From Alcanivorax sediminis (GTDB taxonomy: Bacteria > Pseudomonadota > Gammaproteobacteria > Pseudomonadales > Alcanivoracaceae): a stretch of 64,000 nucleotides of DNA. Shown one piece after another: positions 42,419-51,850 of this stretch (position 1 is its first letter; the number at the start of each line of letters is the position of its first letter). The translations under genes were made by a program, and so were the position numbers. The stretch covers positions 1,488,001-1,552,000 of the forward strand of contig NZ_WIRE01000001.1 in NCBI RefSeq assembly GCF_009601165.1. The letters are read 5' to 3'. The notes beneath the pieces were generated by a model. The model was given only the letters and a program-made list of their open reading frames with translations. It did not search any database and was not told where the DNA came from.

Positions 42419-43906
42419 ATGACTGTGACAATTCGACAGTGGCAATTGGGGCCATTTCGTGGAATCAGGCTGCTCCTGATTCTGCTGGCCTCTTTGGTCA
42501 CGAGCGTAGCCTCGGCAGCTGAACGATATGAGCTGCAGTTCAGTGAAGGGCTGCAGAAAGAGGAGCTGACATTGTCGCTGGGTAAGTCCCAGATGATTTA
42601 CTCGCCATCGCCTCTGGATCAGGTGGTGATTGGTAATCCTGCGATTGCGGACATCAAGCTGCTTTCATCCCGTCACGTTTTGATTCTGGGCCTTAAGCCT
42701 GGACACACCAATCTGGCATTTCGGGATCAGAACCGGAATCTGGTAGCGCTGATGGATGTCATTGTGGGTTATGACGTGGATCAGATGAAGCGTCGTATCT
42801 ACGAGCTGATGCCGGAAGAGCAGGGAGTGGAGTTGAGAGGGTCGAATGACCAGATCATTCTTTCCGGCAAAGTGTCCAGCGTCATGGCCATGGAACAGGC
42901 CTTGTCTGTGGCGAAGAGTTTTGCTCCCGCGGAGAAAGTCGTCAACATGCTGGAGGTGGGCGGCGGCACACAGGTGATGCTTGAAGTGCGCATCGCCGAG
43001 ATTAGCCGTACATCTCTCAAGGAGCTGGGAGTTAATCTTTCTGTTCTGGATGAGGATGGGGCCAAGGTGCTGACAGCGTTGTCCGGCATCACCTCAAATA
43101 ATACGCCATTCCTTGATGCCATTTTCAGCGACCCTAGTGCCACCGCTTTTGGTATTAATGGCATTACCGGGCAGCTCCAGGCGCTGGAGAGGCAAGGTCT
43201 TGCCAAAGTGCTTGCCAAGCCGAACCTGACAGCATTGTCCGGGCAGGAGGCCAGTTTTCTGGCTGGTGGTGAGGTCGCAATCCCGGTTGCCCAGGACACC
43301 AACAATGATGGAACGGCCACCATTTCAGTTGACTACAAAGAGTTCGGGGTAGGGCTAAAGTTCATCCCGACCGTCCTTTCAGATAGCAGCATCAATATCA
43401 AGCTGAATGCTGAGGTATCCGCGGTGGACGAGGCAAATGGTTTTCAGGCCTCTGGATTCAACATTCCCGGTTTTGTGACCCGAAGAACAGGAACAACTGT
43501 TGAAATGGCGGATGGTCAGGCGTTCGCAGTGGCCGGTCTGATCCAGAACAATGCCAACAACGTGATCAACAAGGTGCCTTTGTTGGGGAGTATCCCGGTG
43601 TTGGGTGCCCTGTTCCGTTCCTCCGAGTACAAGAGGAGCGAAAGCGAGCTTGTTGTGATCGTAACTCCACGTCTGGTGACGCCAAAGCGCATGGATGATT
43701 ATGCCATGCCTACTGATGTTTTCGTGCCTCCCACGGACCTTGATCAGTATCTGCTTGGTTTCCTGCAGCATCAGCCTTCAGAAAACCGTAATGATGATGA
43801 AGAGGAGGAAGCTGAGCAGCAGAACAGCCGTGCCGATGCTTCAGCACAGGGAGGCCTGCAAGGTCATTATGGTCACCAGCTCAGGGAGGTAGCCAGCTAT
43901 GAATAA
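42419..43906 (+). CDS. rcpA: Flp pilus secretin RcpA/CpaC
   Basis: 495 residues with a signal peptide, then an N-terminal domain LSLGKSQMIYSPSPLDQVVI, a BON-like part, and the secretin domain (VMLEVRIAEISRTSLKELGV, LAKPNLTALSGQEASFLAGG, VPLLGSIPVLGALFRS). It forms the outer-membrane channel for the pilus. The ATG at 42419 is preferred over 42404 because GGAGG lies between them. The acidic, Asn/Asp/Glu-rich C-terminal tail of about 40 residues is unusual. It overlaps the next gene by 8 bases. Confidence 0.92.
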   Translation: MTVTIRQWQLGPFRGIRLLLILLASLVTSVASAAERYELQFSEGLQKEELTLSLGKSQMIYSPSPLDQVVIGNPAIADIKLLSSRHVLILGLKPGHTNLAFRDQNRNLVALMDVIVGYDVDQMKRRIYELMPEEQGVELRGSNDQIILSGKVSSVMAMEQALSVAKSFAPAEKVVNMLEVGGGTQVMLEVRIAEISRTSLKELGVNLSVLDEDGAKVLTALSGITSNNTPFLDAIFSDPSATAFGINGITGQLQALERQGLAKVLAKPNLTALSGQEASFLAGGEVAIPVAQDTNNDGTATISVDYKEFGVGLKFIPTVLSDSSINIKLNAEVSAVDEANGFQASGFNIPGFVTRRTGTTVEMADGQAFAVAGLIQNNANNVINKVPLLGSIPVLGALFRSSEYKRSESELVVIVTPRLVTPKRMDDYAMPTDVFVPPTDLDQYLLGFLQHQPSENRNDDEEEEAEQQNSRADASAQGGLQGHYGHQLREVASYE

Positions 43907-44147
43907 GTTAATTGGAATTTTCCTTGTATTAGCCCTTACCGGTTGCGCCAGAGAGTCCCTGAGAGGAGATCACGGCTACAGCAATGAGAACAACATGGCT
44001 GTTCAGGTGGTCAATCCGGGCGCGGAGAACAAGGACTATGGTGTGATTACTACTCACGGCGCCAAGATCAATGCCGGCGTTGAGCGCTACCTCAAGGATG
44101 ATGGTGAGGTGGAAGAAGGGCGTGTGGTTGAGGATGTTGGCGGTTAA
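43899..44147 (+). CDS. Small lipoprotein of the tad locus
   Basis: 82 residues with a lipobox (LVLALTGCARE). The mature part is hydrophilic, with GYSNENNMAVQVVNPGAENK and an acidic end. Its place after the secretin gene is that of RcpB/CpaD or a pilotin, but no family match is evident. It overlaps the secretin stop by 8 bases. It could help secretin placement in the outer membrane. Confidence 0.8.
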   Translation: MNKLIGIFLVLALTGCARESLRGDHGYSNENNMAVQVVNPGAENKDYGVITTHGAKINAGVERYLKDDGEVEEGRVVEDVGG

Positions 44148-44165
44148 CGCCAGGAGGGTCTCGTG

Positions 44166-45530
44166 ATGAAGCGGCGTCAGGAAGGTGCTTATCTGGTCAT
44201 GATGACGGTGTTGATCATCATCCTGATCGCAATTGCGGCCCTGGCCATCGATGTCGGTCGTTTGTTGGTAATGCGAACCGAGATGCAGAATGCCGTTGAT
44301 GCTGCCGCATTGGCAGCAGCCGCAGAGTTGGACGTAGACGACAATGCTCAATCCAGGGCAAAAGCCGCAGCGCGTGGCCTGCTTGAGCATGACGCTCGTT
44401 TCGCTCGGGCGTCAGAGTTGCTGGGGGATGTTGGGCTTCCTGATAGCGCGTTTGAGTTTTTCTGTGTGATTGGTAGCGAGTCCGATGTGGACCCGAACGT
44501 AACTGGTTTTACCGATTTCTGCAGTGGCTCCGAAGTGGAACCGGGAAAGTATGCTGCTACGGGTGATGCCGATACGCACTATGTGCGTCTGACGCTTGAT
44601 CCTGCCCTGGTAGGGGATGGCGACCGCTTTACTGCCGATTTGATTTTCCTTCCTGCCTTGCGAGCACTCGGAATCAATGTCGCGGATACCGCTTCCGCGG
44701 TGGCTTCTGCATTGGCGGGACGGAATTTCTTTACCTGCAACTATCCACCTATGGCCATGTGCGATCCCTGGGAATCAGAAGGTTCCCATTTCAGGGATGA
44801 AATGGAGGTGGGGGCGCATATCGAAATGCGTAACCAGGGTGGGAATAATGAACAGTGGAGCCCTGGCAATTTTGGTTTTCTAGAGCCGCCAAATGCTGGG
44901 CCGGGTGCTACAGATGTTGCCGAGTTTATTGCCAATGAAGGCAATGTGGGCTGTAACCCGGCAACCTTTACAACCAAAACCGGTTCCATGACCAACAAGA
45001 CACAGGGGGGGTGGAACACCCGCTTTGGTATCTATGACGGCCCCAATCCGTTCCAGAGCTATGATGCAGATTATCCCCCGGCGCCAAATGTTGTGGCCTA
45101 TCCATTGGATAATGGAACGAATTCTGTGGATAGCAGGATCGGTGATGGCTTGTGGGATGTGGAGGGTTACTGGAGTGTTCAACACGGGCCGGCACCCATT
45201 CCGAACGCATGGAATAATGCGAATCCGCCTACCCGTTATGAAGTGTATGAGTATGAGATTGCCAATGGGCTGCCAACTGATGGTGCGCCTGATGACCCGG
45301 CTGGCGGTGCGGATCGTCGGGTAATGAACATGGCGGTGCTGAGCTGTGAGGCATTGGGGCTGACCGGTGGCAAGAAAGAGGGCGTGATATTTCCGGCGGA
45401 TGGATTTGCCAGGATGTTTCTGGTGAAGCCTGCTGAAGGGCCCCCGAATTTGACCTTCTATGGCGAATTCCTTGGCTGGGAGCAGGAGAATGATGATGAC
45501 TATCATATCCAGATTCAGCTTTACGAATAA
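44166..45530 (+). CDS. tadG: TadG-like pilus assembly protein
   Basis: 454 residues. The N-terminal helix EGAYLVMMTVLIIILIAIAA followed by LAIDVGRLLVMRTEMQNAVD, then AAALAAAAEL, is the TadG/DUF2134 start. The long periplasmic part is rich in Asn, Gly, Asp and Pro, with several Cys. It likely aids pilus anchoring or tip structure. GGAGG lies before the ATG at 44166. The next gene overlaps it by 35 bases. Confidence 0.85.
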   Translation: MKRRQEGAYLVMMTVLIIILIAIAALAIDVGRLLVMRTEMQNAVDAAALAAAAELDVDDNAQSRAKAAARGLLEHDARFARASELLGDVGLPDSAFEFFCVIGSESDVDPNVTGFTDFCSGSEVEPGKYAATGDADTHYVRLTLDPALVGDGDRFTADLIFLPALRALGINVADTASAVASALAGRNFFTCNYPPMAMCDPWESEGSHFRDEMEVGAHIEMRNQGGNNEQWSPGNFGFLEPPNAGPGATDVAEFIANEGNVGCNPATFTTKTGSMTNKTQGGWNTRFGIYDGPNPFQSYDADYPPAPNVVAYPLDNGTNSVDSRIGDGLWDVEGYWSVQHGPAPIPNAWNNANPPTRYEVYEYEIANGLPTDGAPDDPAGGADRRVMNMAVLSCEALGLTGGKKEGVIFPADGFARMFLVKPAEGPPNLTFYGEFLGWEQENDDDYHIQIQLYE

Positions 45531-45999
45531 GCGGTCTTACCAGGCCGGAGCTGCCATGGTGGAGTTTGCCATCATGCTGCCAATGATTGTCGTTCTGGTG
45601 TTTGGCATCACGGAGTTGGGCCGCGCAATCTATCAGCAGAATACCTTAAGCAAGGCGGCGGCTTCGGGTGCCAGGTATATGAGCCGGTCGCCACAGGCAG
45701 TAACTTCGGATTGTGCCGAGGGGGCGACCTGGAGCGCTTCGGTATTAAATGCTGCAAACCTGATTGCATATGGTCGGCAATCCGGTACGGGGCAGCCTTT
45801 ATTGCCAGATTTGGATGCTGCTGATGCCAGCTTTTCCGTCGCCCAGCGAACCGTTACCGGCATGGGGAATGCCTGCGTCATTACCGCGTCGGTGAGTGTG
45901 CCGTTCCGCGCCATTTTCGGCGATACCCTGGTGCCATTTCTGGATCTGGACCCCTTGAATCTCAGTGCCATCGTCGAGGAGAGATTCCATGGTGAATGA
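45496..45999 (+). CDS. tadE: TadE-like pseudopilin
   Basis: 167 residues with a pseudopilin-type N-terminus: GAAMVEFAIMLPMIVVLVFG, then TELGRAIYQQ. TadE proteins are processed by TadV and needed for Flp assembly. Three ATG codons lie in series at 45490-45498; GGAG at 45485-45488 best fits the third. It overlaps tadG upstream and the next pseudopilin gene downstream. Confidence 0.88.
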   Translation: MTIISRFSFTNKRSYQAGAAMVEFAIMLPMIVVLVFGITELGRAIYQQNTLSKAAASGARYMSRSPQAVTSDCAEGATWSASVLNAANLIAYGRQSGTGQPLLPDLDAADASFSVAQRTVTGMGNACVITASVSVPFRAIFGDTLVPFLDLDPLNLSAIVEERFHGE

Positions 46000-46489
46000 C
46001 GTGATGAAGCGCAGACAGCAAGGCGGGGCGGTGATGGTCGAAATGGCCCTCACGCTTCCGCTGTTCATTCTGTTGATATTCGCAATCATTGAACTGGCAC
46101 TAGTGGTATTTCATTTCACCCGTGCAGTGGAGGCGACCCGTGCCGGGGCTCGCTATGCCATTGTGAATAATCCGGTAACGGATATTTCGACGCTGGATTG
46201 CACTACGGTGACTGAGTTGACGGCGAATTGTGGTTCGGCGAGTTGTGCCGGATTAATGGGGAAAATGACGCCGATTTACAAGAACCTGGCCGCCTCTAAT
46301 GTGCAGGTTCGATACGGTTGTTCATCAACCGGGTTTGCCAGCAATCCTGATCCCATTCGGGAGATATCGGTATCCATAACGGGGCAGGATTACAAACTGA
46401 TCTTACCGGGGTTGATTGGTTTTGAACCGACGATTACCTTGCCGCCGTTTACCAGTACCAGGATAAGTGAAGACATGTATACCCCTTAG
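45989..46489 (+). CDS. tadF: TadE/TadF-like pseudopilin 2
   Basis: 166 residues with GGAVMVEMALTLPLFILLIF, then AIIELALVVFHFTRAVEATR, a second pseudopilin-type start. The remainder has five Cys that may form disulphides. GAGGAG lies about seven bases before the ATG at 45989. Assignment as TadF rests on its place after tadE; the TadE and TadF families are close. Confidence 0.82.
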   Translation: MVNDVMKRRQQGGAVMVEMALTLPLFILLIFAIIELALVVFHFTRAVEATRAGARYAIVNNPVTDISTLDCTTVTELTANCGSASCAGLMGKMTPIYKNLAASNVQVRYGCSSTGFASNPDPIREISVSITGQDYKLILPGLIGFEPTITLPPFTSTRISEDMYTP

Positions 46490-46515
46490 TGTTGTGGGGA
46501 TGAGAGGGTAGTTTT

Positions 46516-47703
46516 ATGACACAGGGTGTGATTGCCACACTGGTTTACAGGAACGAGACAACCAAAGCCGAATTTGCACGGCTGATTAGCGGAGCAAAGG
46601 CAGGGTTTGTTGCCATCCCTGTGGGGGCCAACGAAGTGCTCTCCGAGAAAATTCGCGAGTCAGGATGTCAGGTGGTTATTTTTGAAGCCGGCGATGACGT
46701 GGGTATTGATGTTCATCAGCTGCAATTGCTGTCGCGAGAATTTCCCAAAACTGAATTCTTTGCCTGCCATCCCTCGCCTGATGTGGATACCTTCAGAACC
46801 TTCATGCGAGCTGGCGTGCGTGATGTGTTTTCGCTGCCTCCCGCAGAGCGGGATGTAGTTCGCGAGCTGGATCGTATTGCTGACAGCGTTGCCGGCGAAA
46901 GTGATCAACACAATGGCAAGGTTATTTCCATCATCAACAGCAAGTCGGGCAGTGGAGCGACAACGCTGGCGGTGAATCTTGCCTGCGATCTGGCGGAGAT
47001 GGATGAAAACCTCAAGGTGGCCCTGGTGGATATGGATATCCAGTTCGGCAGTGTCTCCCTCTATCTTGATGTTAAGTGGCAATCTAACGTGATGGAGGCG
47101 TTTTCCCAGTCCGCGCGACTGGATGGCACTATGCTGAAATCCATGATGAGCCAGCATGATTCCGGGGTGTCAGCGTTGCCGGCGCCTTTGAAAATTACCC
47201 GTCTGGACCGCGTCAGCGCCATGGATGTGAAAAAGTTTCTGGAAGCCGCACGGGAAAGCTTTGATGTGATCGTGCTGGACCTTCCCAGAGTCATCAATGA
47301 GTGGACGGAAGAAGTGCTGCGCAGCAGTGATAGCATCTACATGGTGATTCAGCGCAGCCTGGCAGTGATTCGTGATGCCCGATTGTTGACCACCTATTTC
47401 CACAGTGCAGGTATCAGTGATGACAAGGTTACCATCGTGGATAACCGCTATCGTTCAAAACATGCGGCGGTGACCGACAAGCAGATTCAGGAAACACTGC
47501 GTATCGAACGCATTGTCCGGATAGCTAATGATTATGATACCGCGATTGGTTCACAGGAGAGGGGCGTGCCTTTGTCGCGTTATGCCAGATCTAGCCGGCT
47601 TGCAAAGGATCTGAATAGCCTTTCCCAGGCGGTTCTGTTTGAGCTGACCGGGGAAGAAAGGGAGTCCGGAGGGTTTCTGGATCGGTTGATGGGGCGACAG
47701 TAA
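46516..47703 (+). CDS. tadZ: TadZ/CpaE localisation ATPase-like protein
   Basis: 395 residues. Residues 1-120 are an atypical receiver-like domain. A ParA/MinD-like domain follows with VISIINSKSGSGATTLAVNL, whose Walker A has Ala in place of the catalytic Lys/Gly-Lys, VALVDMDIQFGSVSLYLDV and VIVLDLP. TadZ places the pilus machine in the cell; such members may bind but poorly hydrolyse nucleotide. It lies directly before tadA. Confidence 0.9.
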   Translation: MTQGVIATLVYRNETTKAEFARLISGAKAGFVAIPVGANEVLSEKIRESGCQVVIFEAGDDVGIDVHQLQLLSREFPKTEFFACHPSPDVDTFRTFMRAGVRDVFSLPPAERDVVRELDRIADSVAGESDQHNGKVISIINSKSGSGATTLAVNLACDLAEMDENLKVALVDMDIQFGSVSLYLDVKWQSNVMEAFSQSARLDGTMLKSMMSQHDSGVSALPAPLKITRLDRVSAMDVKKFLEAARESFDVIVLDLPRVINEWTEEVLRSSDSIYMVIQRSLAVIRDARLLTTYFHSAGISDDKVTIVDNRYRSKHAAVTDKQIQETLRIERIVRIANDYDTAIGSQERGVPLSRYARSSRLAKDLNSLSQAVLFELTGEERESGGFLDRLMGRQ

Positions 47704-47730
47704 TTCGCGACAACAGAAAAGGAGTTCACC

Positions 47731-49032
47731 ATGTTTGTCAGCGACAGGAATGGACAGGAAGTAGACTTCAGCGCGGTGCAGAAAAAGCTGCATGCCATGC
47801 TCATGGAGCGCCTGGACTTGCGGGTTTTGGAGCGTATGGAAGGGCAGCAAGTCCACGAACAGATTCGTAATGCGGTAAGGGATCTGCTCAGCGAGAGCGG
47901 CTTCGTACTCAACGAGCACGAAAAGACGGCATTGATCGATAATGTCGAGAATGAGGTGCTTGGGTTGGGCCCACTGGAGCCCCTTCTCAAGGATCCGTCG
48001 GTGTCGGATATCCTGGTCAACACCTACAACGACTGTTACGTGGAGCGTCACGGGGTACTGGAAAGAACCAGTGTTCGTTTCCAGAGCAATGACCATCTGA
48101 TGCGAATCATCCAGAAAATTGCCGGAGCGGTAGGGCGTCGTGTCGATGAGTCCAGCCCCATGGTGGATGCCCGTCTGGCTGATGGTTCACGGGTGAATGC
48201 CATTATTCCCCCTCTGGCGGTAGATGGGCCGCTGCTTTCCATTCGTAAGTTCGCGGTTGATCCTTTGACCGTAGCGGATCTGATCAACTTTCGCTCCATC
48301 ACCCAGCCGGTTGCTGATTTCATCAAGGCTGCGGTACTGGCCAGAACCAATATTCTGATTTCCGGTGGTACTGGTTCCGGTAAGACAACACTGCTTAATG
48401 TGGTATCCGGGTTTATTCCCCATAACGAGCGTATTCTGACCATTGAAGACTCGGCAGAACTGCAGCTGCAGCAGCCCCATGTGGGGCGCCTGGAAACCCG
48501 CCCCCCCAATATCGAAGGCAAGGGTGCTGTGATGGCCCGGGATCTGGTACGTAATGCCCTGCGTATGCGCCCCGATCGGATTGTGGTGGGTGAGGTGAGG
48601 GGGGAAGAAGCTCTGGACATGTTGCAGGCCATGAATACCGGCCATGATGGCTCACTTTCCACCATTCACGCCAATTCTGCCCGCGATGCGATCTCACGTC
48701 TTGAGCATATGATCGGCATGGCCGGTGTCTCCATTTCGCCCAATGTGATTCGGCAACAGATCGCCGCAGCACTGGATCTGATTATCCAGACTGAACGTAT
48801 GTCAGATGGGCGTCGGGCAGTGATCAGTGTTCAGGAAATTACTGGCATGGAGCAGAATGTGGTGAACATGCAGGAAATCTTCTACTTCAAGCGTCATGGT
48901 ATCGATGAGAACGGGCGGGTGAAAGGCGAGTTCCGTGCCAGCGGTATCCGGCCGATGATGATGCAGCGTATTCGTGAGAGAGGTATTCCTCTCGATGAAA
49001 GCGTTTTCGATCCTGATCGTGTTTACGAGTAG
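47731..49032 (+). CDS. tadA: Tad secretion ATPase TadA/CpaF
   Basis: 433 residues. The N-terminal helical part and DPSVSDILVNTYNDCYVERH are typical. Walker A SGGTGSGKTT is at 211-220. The Asp box and Walker B (RNALRMRPDRIVVGEVRGEE) follow, with the His box MNTGHDGSLSTIHAN. It powers both assembly and retraction of Flp pili at the inner membrane. Confidence 0.95.
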   Translation: MFVSDRNGQEVDFSAVQKKLHAMLMERLDLRVLERMEGQQVHEQIRNAVRDLLSESGFVLNEHEKTALIDNVENEVLGLGPLEPLLKDPSVSDILVNTYNDCYVERHGVLERTSVRFQSNDHLMRIIQKIAGAVGRRVDESSPMVDARLADGSRVNAIIPPLAVDGPLLSIRKFAVDPLTVADLINFRSITQPVADFIKAAVLARTNILISGGTGSGKTTLLNVVSGFIPHNERILTIEDSAELQLQQPHVGRLETRPPNIEGKGAVMARDLVRNALRMRPDRIVVGEVRGEEALDMLQAMNTGHDGSLSTIHANSARDAISRLEHMIGMAGVSISPNVIRQQIAAALDLIIQTERMSDGRRAVISVQEITGMEQNVVNMQEIFYFKRHGIDENGRVKGEFRASGIRPMMMQRIRERGIPLDESVFDPDRVYE

Positions 49033-49041
49033 GGGGCGGTC

Positions 49042-50028
49042 ATGCTTAATGAAAGCACTATTGTCATATCGATTATTGCCTTCCTGGCTGTAGTCGGCGG
49101 TATCGAGGGGTTCTATCTTCTCTACCGTTCTATGAATGTGGAGCGTACCAAGGCGGTCAGCCGGCGTTTGCGAAGTCTCTCTGCCTCTGGCATGAGCAAT
49201 GAAGAGGCAATGAATTTGTTGCGCCGGAGAATGTTCAGTGAAGTCCCGGTAATCAATCGTCTCCTTTCCGCTTTTCCACGCTCACATGCGCTGGACAGAA
49301 TGCTGATTCAGTCTGGCGTCGACCTTACCGTCTCTCGCTATATTCTTATTCAGCTGGCTCTGGTGGTTACCTTTTTTATTCTACTGTGGTTGGTGCTGGG
49401 GGCGATCTGGTTTGTTTCCTTGCCAATCGCACTGGTGGCAGGCTTCTATCTCCCGTACATGTATGTTCAGGGAAAAACCCGGGAGCGATCCAGCGCCATT
49501 TCCGCCCAGCTTCCTGATGCGCTGGATTATCTGGCCAGGGCCCTGCGGGCGGGAAACCCATTCTCTGCGGCGATGCGTCAGGCAAGCCTGGAAATGAATG
49601 ACCCGATTGCTATCGAGTTTGCTACCACCTTCGATGAACTCAACTTTGGTATGGATCTGGAAGATGCCCTCGAGCATTTGTCACAAAGAACGCGAAGTGA
49701 GGAGATGCGCTATTTTATTACTGCTGTGCTAATTCAGAAGACCACTGGGGGCAATCTGGCAGAGGTGATGAACCGGTTGTCAGGCGTGATGCGAGCACGT
49801 GCGAGAACCATGAGGGAGATTCGTGTGCTGGCTGCAGAGATGAAGTTGTCAGCCAACGTTCTGATCGGACTTCCGTTCATCGTGGCGGGTGCGTTGGTGG
49901 TGATGAACCCGGGTTATCTCAATATCCTAGTACAGTCCACCATGGGCTTTATTGTCATCGGTGCCCAATTGGCGCTGATGCTAACCGGTTATGTGATCAT
50001 CCAGAGAATGGTTAATTTCCGGGTATAG
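49042..50028 (+). CDS. tadB: Tad inner-membrane platform protein TadB
   Basis: 328 residues with N-terminal and C-terminal membrane helices and the GspF-like domain in the middle (QLPDALDYLARALRAGNPFS, then MRQASLEMNDPIAIEF). TadB and TadC form the inner-membrane platform that TadA drives. It starts nine bases after tadA. Confidence 0.93.
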   Translation: MLNESTIVISIIAFLAVVGGIEGFYLLYRSMNVERTKAVSRRLRSLSASGMSNEEAMNLLRRRMFSEVPVINRLLSAFPRSHALDRMLIQSGVDLTVSRYILIQLALVVTFFILLWLVLGAIWFVSLPIALVAGFYLPYMYVQGKTRERSSAISAQLPDALDYLARALRAGNPFSAAMRQASLEMNDPIAIEFATTFDELNFGMDLEDALEHLSQRTRSEEMRYFITAVLIQKTTGGNLAEVMNRLSGVMRARARTMREIRVLAAEMKLSANVLIGLPFIVAGALVVMNPGYLNILVQSTMGFIVIGAQLALMLTGYVIIQRMVNFRV

Positions 50029-50043
50029 ACAGGGAGCGATACC

Positions 50044-51000
50044 ATGCTAGAAGGAAACAGTCTGCTGATACTGATCATGGTGTGCCTGTTCATACTGATG
50101 GTCATACTTATCGTGTCTGCGGCGAACTGGATGTTCAGTGGCCATGGCACAGTCGACCGCCGCCTTCGTGAAATTCAGAGTCTGGCGCCTGCTGCACAGA
50201 AGAAGAAAGAACAGCCCGAAAATGACGGTCCTTTCACTGTCAAATGGTTGAAGCCTGTTGCCGATCTGGTGGTGCCGGATGACAAATGGAAACAGTCCAG
50301 GACACGGGCGAGTCTGGTGCGATCGGGATTTCGTGGTGAACAGGCCGTCAGTGTTTTCTACCTGAGCAAGCTGTTGCTCGCCATATTATTGCCGGTTATT
50401 GCGGTGGTTCCCTTTGCGATCGATCCGACTTTGGTCAGTGAGCGTTACTGGATTGTTGTATCGTTGGTCGCAGCAGGGGTGATTGGGTTCTTCGCTCCGG
50501 ATATCTATATTCGTCACAAGGAAGAGGTCCGCCGTCAGCACCTTTCTGAAGTTTTTCCTGACGTGTTGGATCTGCTGGTGGTTTGTATTGAGGCAGGCCT
50601 GAGTCTTGATGCTGCTATCAAGCGAGTTGGGGAAGAGTTTCGCCACACCTCAGAGGCCATGAGTGATGAGTTATTATTGGCTACCCTTGAGATTCGTGCG
50701 GGCAAGGCGAGAAACGAAGCAATGAAAGCACTGGCGGAACGTACGGATCTGGATGAGATGCAATCCCTGGTGTCGATACTGATTCAGGCTGAACATTTTG
50801 GTACCAGTATTGCTGATGCCCTTCGTGCTCACGCTGATGACATGCGAGACCTTCGCATTCAGACTGCCCGGGAGAAGGCGGCAAAGCTGCCGGTCAAAAT
50901 GGCGATCCCGATTCTGCTTTTTATTTTTCCGGCACTTTTTCTGGTTATTCTTGGGCCTGCAGCGATTCAAATTTACACGGGCTTTGTTGATGGGATGTAG
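50044..51000 (+). CDS. tadC: Tad inner-membrane platform protein TadC
   Basis: 318 residues with the same fold as TadB: FPDVLDLLVVCIEAGLSLDA, then AIKRVGEEF, and FGTSIADALRAHADDMRDLR, with four membrane helices. It pairs with TadB in the platform. It starts 15 bases after tadB and ends eight bases before tadD. Confidence 0.93.
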   Translation: MLEGNSLLILIMVCLFILMVILIVSAANWMFSGHGTVDRRLREIQSLAPAAQKKKEQPENDGPFTVKWLKPVADLVVPDDKWKQSRTRASLVRSGFRGEQAVSVFYLSKLLLAILLPVIAVVPFAIDPTLVSERYWIVVSLVAAGVIGFFAPDIYIRHKEEVRRQHLSEVFPDVLDLLVVCIEAGLSLDAAIKRVGEEFRHTSEAMSDELLLATLEIRAGKARNEAMKALAERTDLDEMQSLVSILIQAEHFGTSIADALRAHADDMRDLRIQTAREKAAKLPVKMAIPILLFIFPALFLVILGPAAIQIYTGFVDGM

Positions 51001-51008
51001 GTGTGCAA

Positions 51009-51848
51009 ATGAGATACATGCTTTCAGTAATGATGATGGCGGTTTTGCTTGGTTGTGCATCAACGTCTGAAGTAGAAGATGCGGAACTTGATGTCCAGAC
51101 GCCGGAGGCCAGCTATGCGGAAGGGGAGGCGGCTAGGCAGCGTGGGGATTATGGTGGTGCACTCTCCTCATTCCTTCCCCTGGTTGAAAGAGAAGATAGG
51201 TGGGGAATAAGGGGCAAGTTGGCCATTGCCAAACTGACCCTCGACAGCGGTCAGAATCGGGAAGCGCTTAATGCCTACACCGTACTGCTGGAGGAGGATC
51301 CTGCGCTGATCGAGGCCCAGGAAGGCAAGGGCCTGGCGCTGCTGGGGCTTGGGGAAGTGGAGGCAGCAAGGGAGCAGCTGCTTGCTACCAACACCAGTGA
51401 AGCGTCTCGTTGGCGCACGCTCAACGGGCTGGGGATTGCCTCAGATATGGATACGGATTACGACGCTGCTGCCCGCTGGTACGGTATGGCGCTGGAGAGC
51501 GGCGGTGACAATCCGCTGGTGATCAATAATGCTGCCTACTCACGCATTATGGCTGGCGATTACTCTGCGGCTGAAAAATTGCTTCAGAGGGCGCTGGTTC
51601 GCTATCCGGAAGAAGACCGTTTGCGCAACAATCTGGCCATCGCCCAAGCTCGTCAGGGTAATTACCGTCGCGCCATCAGCACGTGGGAGCGTAGTCTGGA
51701 CGCCGCCGAGGCTCGAAATAACGCGGGCTATATTGCCTACCTCAACGGTGATCTCGAGCGTGCCAAAAAGCTGTTCCGGGAAGCCAGTGACATGTCCCCC
51801 CGTTATAACCCCGGTATTGCCCGAAATCTTGAACTGGTCGGCGAGTAG
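51009..51848 (+). CDS. tadD: TadD TPR lipoprotein
   Basis: 279 residues with a lipobox (MAVLLGCAST). Four or more TPR units follow (AEGEAARQRGDYGGALSSFL, VINNAAYSRIMAGDYSAAEK, NNLAIAQARQGNYRRAIST). TadD is needed for Flp assembly, probably for secretin stability. The ATG at 51009 is preferred to the GTG at 51003. It closes the locus; the convergent phosphopantetheinyl transferase gene ends two bases away. Confidence 0.9.
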   Translation: MRYMLSVMMMAVLLGCASTSEVEDAELDVQTPEASYAEGEAARQRGDYGGALSSFLPLVEREDRWGIRGKLAIAKLTLDSGQNREALNAYTVLLEEDPALIEAQEGKGLALLGLGEVEAAREQLLATNTSEASRWRTLNGLGIASDMDTDYDAAARWYGMALESGGDNPLVINNAAYSRIMAGDYSAAEKLLQRALVRYPEEDRLRNNLAIAQARQGNYRRAISTWERSLDAAEARNNAGYIAYLNGDLERAKKLFREASDMSPRYNPGIARNLELVGE

Positions 51849-51850
51849 CT

